Source: Iamia sp963728655 (GTDB taxonomy: Bacteria; Actinomycetota; Acidimicrobiia; Acidimicrobiales; Iamiaceae). Taken from it: a stretch of DNA of 64,000 nt. Shown here in pieces: positions 61,591 to 64,000 of this stretch (its first letter is position 1; every line of letters starts with the position of its first letter). The stretch is taken from the NCBI GenBank assembly GCA_963728655.1, contig CAVSLD010000005.1, positions 1-64,000 of the forward strand. Reading direction: 5' to 3'. The notes under the pieces are model-generated. The model ran no database searches. It had not been told where the DNA came from and saw only the letters and a program-made list of their open reading frames with translations. The position numbers and the translations under genes are program-made.

Positions 61591-62300
61591 GCCGCCTCCT
61601 CGGTGTAGGCGCCGGTGCTGGCGTAGGAGAGGTAGCTGAGCCGCCAGGCGGGACCAGGGGCTCCCTCCGGGGCCGGCGCCAGCCGGAAGGAGTGGGGCTG
61701 GGTGGCCCCGACGGATCGGGTGAACATCGGGTCGAGGAGCATGCGGACCGTCCCCGTGACGCACTCTCCATCGCCCCCGACCACCGTGGCGGCTCGCGTC
61801 TCGGGGACACCCGGGTCGGGGCGCACGACCTCCAGCCCGCCGAAGGAGAGGAGGCCATCGACCTGATCCTGCACGGCGCCGCCCAGGAAGACGTCGCTCA
61901 GAGCCACGAGGAGGCCCTCCTCGTCGGCATCGGCGGCCTTGGCCCCGGCCATGGCCGCTCGGTAGCTCGCCATCAGGTCCGAGATCACCTGGCCGGCCTC
62001 GGCATCGGTGAGCGCCGGCTCCTCGGCGCCTCCGTCGTCACCCGGAGCGGTGGTCTCGGTCGCGGTCCCGGCGTCGGCCTCGGTGGTGGTGGGGGAACCC
62101 TCGTCGGGGGCGGTGGTGGTCGGCCCTGCGTCGGCCGTCGTCGGGGCGTCGTCGGAGCCGGCCGGGGCCGTGGTCGTGGGCGTGGAGGAGTCGCCGCCGT
62201 CGCCGCAGGCCGCGCCGGAGAGCAGCAGGCCCGCGACCCCGAGGGCGGTCGCGGCGCGGCGCACCGAGGGCCGCCGCACGTGCGTGGGGGAAGTGCGCAT
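61578..62300 (-). CDS. Lipoprotein of unknown function
   Basis: This 240-aa protein has a lipobox LLLSGAAC near residue 32. A Thr/Ala/Glu-rich low-complexity stretch is followed by a folded C-terminal domain of ~130 residues, with ALTDAEAGQVISDLMASYRAAMAG and TGTVRMLLDPMFTRSVG. No family is recognised. It overlaps the downstream PKD gene by 13 bp and should be anchored to the outer face of the membrane. Confidence 0.82.
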   Translation of the reverse strand: MRTSPTHVRRPSVRRAATALGVAGLLLSGAACGDGGDSSTPTTTAPAGSDDAPTTADAGPTTTAPDEGSPTTTEADAGTATETTAPGDDGGAEEPALTDAEAGQVISDLMASYRAAMAGAKAADADEEGLLVALSDVFLGGAVQDQVDGLLSFGGLEVVRPDPGVPETRAATVVGGDGECVTGTVRMLLDPMFTRSVGATQPHSFRLAPAPEGAPGPAWRLSYLSYASTGAYTEEAACAA

Positions 62301-62384
62301 TCACCACCGTGGGTACCCCGATGCCCACGGTGCGACACCCTGCGGCAGGGGGTGACGGGTCCCCGGGTGCCCCGGGCCGCCCAC

Positions 62385-62390
62385 TACTGT
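62385..62390 (+). promoter_or_regulatory. Predicted -10 box TACTGT of glpX
   Basis: The box is 8 nt before the ATG at 62399; a leaderless glpX mRNA is likely. Confidence 0.5.
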
Positions 62391-62398
62391 CGGCGCCC

Positions 62399-63394
62399 AT
62401 GACCCCGGAGAAGCAGGTCCCCGACCGCAACCTGGCCATGGAGCTGGTGCGGGTCACCGAGGCGGCCGCCATGGCCGCCTCCCGATGGATGGGGCGGGGC
62501 GACAAGATCGGCGCCGACGGGGCGGCGGTCGACGCCATGCGGGTCGTGCTCGACACCATCGCCATGGACGGCATCGTGGTGATCGGCGAGGGGGAGAAGG
62601 ACGAGGCCCCCATGCTGTTCAACGGCGAGCGCATCGGCGACGGCACCCCGCCCGAGACCGACATCGCCGTCGATCCCGTGGAGGGCACCACCCTCACCGC
62701 CCTGGGTCGGGGCAACGCCATCTCCGTGATCGCGGTGTCGGAGCGGGGCACCATGTTCAACCCCGGCCCCTGCGTGTACATGGAGAAGATCGCCGTCGGC
62801 CCCGATGCCGCCGGCGTCGTCGACGTCACCGCACCGGTGGCCGACAACCTGGCCGCGGTGGCCAGGGCCAAGGCCGAGAACGTGCGCGACGTGACCGCCG
62901 TGGTCCTGGACCGACCGCGCCACGAGGGCCTCATCAAGGAGATCCGCGAGGCCGGCGCCCGCATCCGCCTCATCCAGGACGGCGACGTCATCGGCGCCGT
63001 GTCCACCGCCGTGCCCGGCGCGGGCGCCGACATCCTCTTCGGCATCGGCGGCACCCCCGAGGGCGTCCTCGCCGCCGCCGCCATGAAGTGCATGGGCGGC
63101 GAGATCCACGGGCGCCTCTGGCCCCGCGACGACGACGAGCGCCGGGCCGCCCTCGACGCCGGCTACGACCTCGACCGCATCCTCGGCACCGACGACCTGG
63201 TGTCCGGCGACAACTGCTTCTTCGCGGCCACCGGCATCACCGACGGCGAGGTCCTCAAGGGCGTGCACTACGACGCCCGGGGAGCCACCACCCAGTCGAT
63301 GGTGATGCGGTCGAAGTCGGGCACGGTCCGCATGATCGACGCACGCCACCACGTGCAGAAGCTCCAGGAGTTCAGCTCGGTCGACTACGGCTGA
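62399..63394 (+). CDS. glpX: Class II fructose-1,6-bisphosphatase
   Basis: This 331-aa protein has the GlpX pattern: NLAMELVRVTEAAAMAASRWMGRGDK, MDGIVVIGEGEKDEAPMLFNGERIGDG, TDIAVDPVEGTTLTALG and GNAISVIAVSERGTM. VSGDNCFFAATGITDGEVLKGV follows. It catalyses the Mn2+-dependent gluconeogenic hydrolysis of fructose-1,6-bisphosphate and is the main FBPase of actinobacteria. The ATG at 62399 is supported by the TACTGT box. It lies divergent from the lipoprotein gene. Confidence 0.96.
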   Translation: MTPEKQVPDRNLAMELVRVTEAAAMAASRWMGRGDKIGADGAAVDAMRVVLDTIAMDGIVVIGEGEKDEAPMLFNGERIGDGTPPETDIAVDPVEGTTLTALGRGNAISVIAVSERGTMFNPGPCVYMEKIAVGPDAAGVVDVTAPVADNLAAVARAKAENVRDVTAVVLDRPRHEGLIKEIREAGARIRLIQDGDVIGAVSTAVPGAGADILFGIGGTPEGVLAAAAMKCMGGEIHGRLWPRDDDERRAALDAGYDLDRILGTDDLVSGDNCFFAATGITDGEVLKGVHYDARGATTQSMVMRSKSGTVRMIDARHHVQKLQEFSSVDYG

Positions 63395-63455
63395 GCCACC
63401 CCCACCACCCGCCCGCCCGCACGGCCCTCACCCCGTGCCGTCCTCGAAGGACCCG

Positions 63456-63803
63456 ATGTCCGACACCGTGCTCTGGCACAACGCCCGCTGCTCCAAGTCC
63501 CGCCAGGCCAAGGCCCTGCTCGAGGAGGAGGGGGTGGAGCTCGAGGTGCGCGAGTACCTGAAGGAGCCGCCCACCCGCGACGAGCTCGACACCCTGGTCG
63601 CCGCGCTGGAGATCGACGACGTCCGCACCATCGTGCGCACCGGCGAGGACGCCTACTCCCAGCTCGGCCTCGACGAGGCCGACCAGGATGAGCTGCTCGA
63701 CGCCATCGTCGACAACCCGATCCTGCTCCAGCGCCCGATCCTGGTCCGCGCCGACCGGGCCGTGGTGGGCCGGCCGCCCGAGGACGTGCGCGCCCTGCTC
63801 TGA
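63456..63803 (+). CDS. ArsC/Spx-family protein (arsenate reductase-like)
   Basis: This 115-aa protein has HNARCSKSRQAKALLEEEG, the ArsC active-site Cys loop, followed by LKEPPTRDELDTLV and NPILLQRPILVRADRAVVGRPPEDVRALL. It is likely a thioredoxin-fold thiol reductase, and arsenate as substrate is unproven. The ATG at 63456 has an AAGGA ribosome site; an upstream GTG at 63435 is less likely. Confidence 0.88.
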   Translation: MSDTVLWHNARCSKSRQAKALLEEEGVELEVREYLKEPPTRDELDTLVAALEIDDVRTIVRTGEDAYSQLGLDEADQDELLDAIVDNPILLQRPILVRADRAVVGRPPEDVRALL

Positions 63804-63905
63804 GCCCCAGCTGGCGCTGGTCGCCTCTCAGGCCGCTGACCAGGGGTGGTGCTGGCCCACCGGGCGCGCGAGCCACGCTCGGCCCCTGACGAGGGGATAC
63901 CCGCG

Positions 63906-63943
63906 TCGAACCCGCCGGCGGGGGGGAGGACCGGCGGGTTCGA
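63906..63943 (+). terminator. GC-rich hairpin at the right edge
   Basis: Arms TCGAACCCGCCGG (63906-63918) and its complement (63931-63943) bracket a 12-nt G-rich loop. It follows the ArsC-like gene by about 100 bp and could terminate it, though no T-run is visible. The rest to 64000 is unassigned, ending in G-rich sequence. Confidence 0.5.
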
Positions 63944-64000
63944 TGCGGGTGGTGCCCTCGACCAGTGTTGGGGGCGACCGACCGGGGGGGGTGTGTCGGT

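Noticed and set aside
62399..63394. Inositol monophosphatase instead of GlpX
   Set aside because: The GEGEKDEAPMLFNGE and DPVEGTT motifs fit the class II FBPase family specifically.

Overview
The window is about 74% GC and gene-dense, with frequent ATGA and GTGA stop/start overlaps and many GTG starts. It carries PASTA and FHA signalling genes, a rhomboid protease with a B-box-like zinc finger, an Eis-type acetyltransferase, a deazaflavin (F420)-type reductase, a GatCAB amidotransferase and a MurA with Asp in place of the catalytic Cys. Together these point to an actinomycete-like chromosome. The phylum Actinomycetota is fairly secure. A deep lineage such as Acidimicrobiia is my guess and is not proven here. 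I see no tRNA, rRNA, CRISPR array, transposase or prophage gene, so this looks like ordinary chromosomal backbone.

Layout. 1-617: 5' end of ilvB with a Leu/Val leader peptide and attenuator-like hairpins. 804-3690: membrane protein, pseudokinase and FHA protein. 3796-11454: CPA2 antiporter, XRE regulator, a four-gene ABC-2 exporter cluster and a MATE pump. 11475-14738: Eis-like acetyltransferase, a membrane Ser/Thr kinase, and two tandemly duplicated small ORFs coupled to the kinase. 14852-19023: MFS pump, TetR, cupin and amidohydrolase operon. 19182-22589: gatC-gatA-gatB. 22663-24650: two paralogous secreted proteins. 24697-29983: esterase, TetR and two MFS pumps that share one palindromic operator. 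30082-33018: PASTA kinase with a divergent membrane protein. 33058-38981: ligA, a DUF4388 protein, a MetE-like protein and a membrane protein. 39078-42706: beta-lactamase-fold hydrolase, mnmA and a cysteine desulfurase. 42862-50539: methyltransferase, SRPBCC protein, rhomboid, enoyl-CoA hydratase, NifU-like protein, membrane proteins, a TerB-COQ4 fusion and murA. 50736-58869: MFS, L,D-transpeptidase, F420-type reductase, hydrolase, J-domain protein, acidic protein and a UvrD-HRDC helicase. 58866-63803: Ppx/GppA, secreted PKD protein, lipoprotein, glpX and an ArsC-like protein.

How genes work together. mnmA and the cysteine desulfurase overlap (GTGA) and form a sulfur relay for tRNA 2-thiolation. 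gatC, gatA and gatB make one amidotransferase. murA, the L,D-transpeptidase and the PASTA kinase all concern the cell wall. The TetR at 25589 probably controls both its neighbouring MFS and the MFS at 28448-29983.

Cross-cutting observations. At least twelve genes have a TANNNT box 6-8 nt before the start codon, as expected for leaderless transcripts. Several families of intergenic palindromic repeats are present. Three genes (gatA, an amidohydrolase and the helicase) carry four apparent one-base-excess frameshifts, which may be sequence errors because gatA is normally essential.
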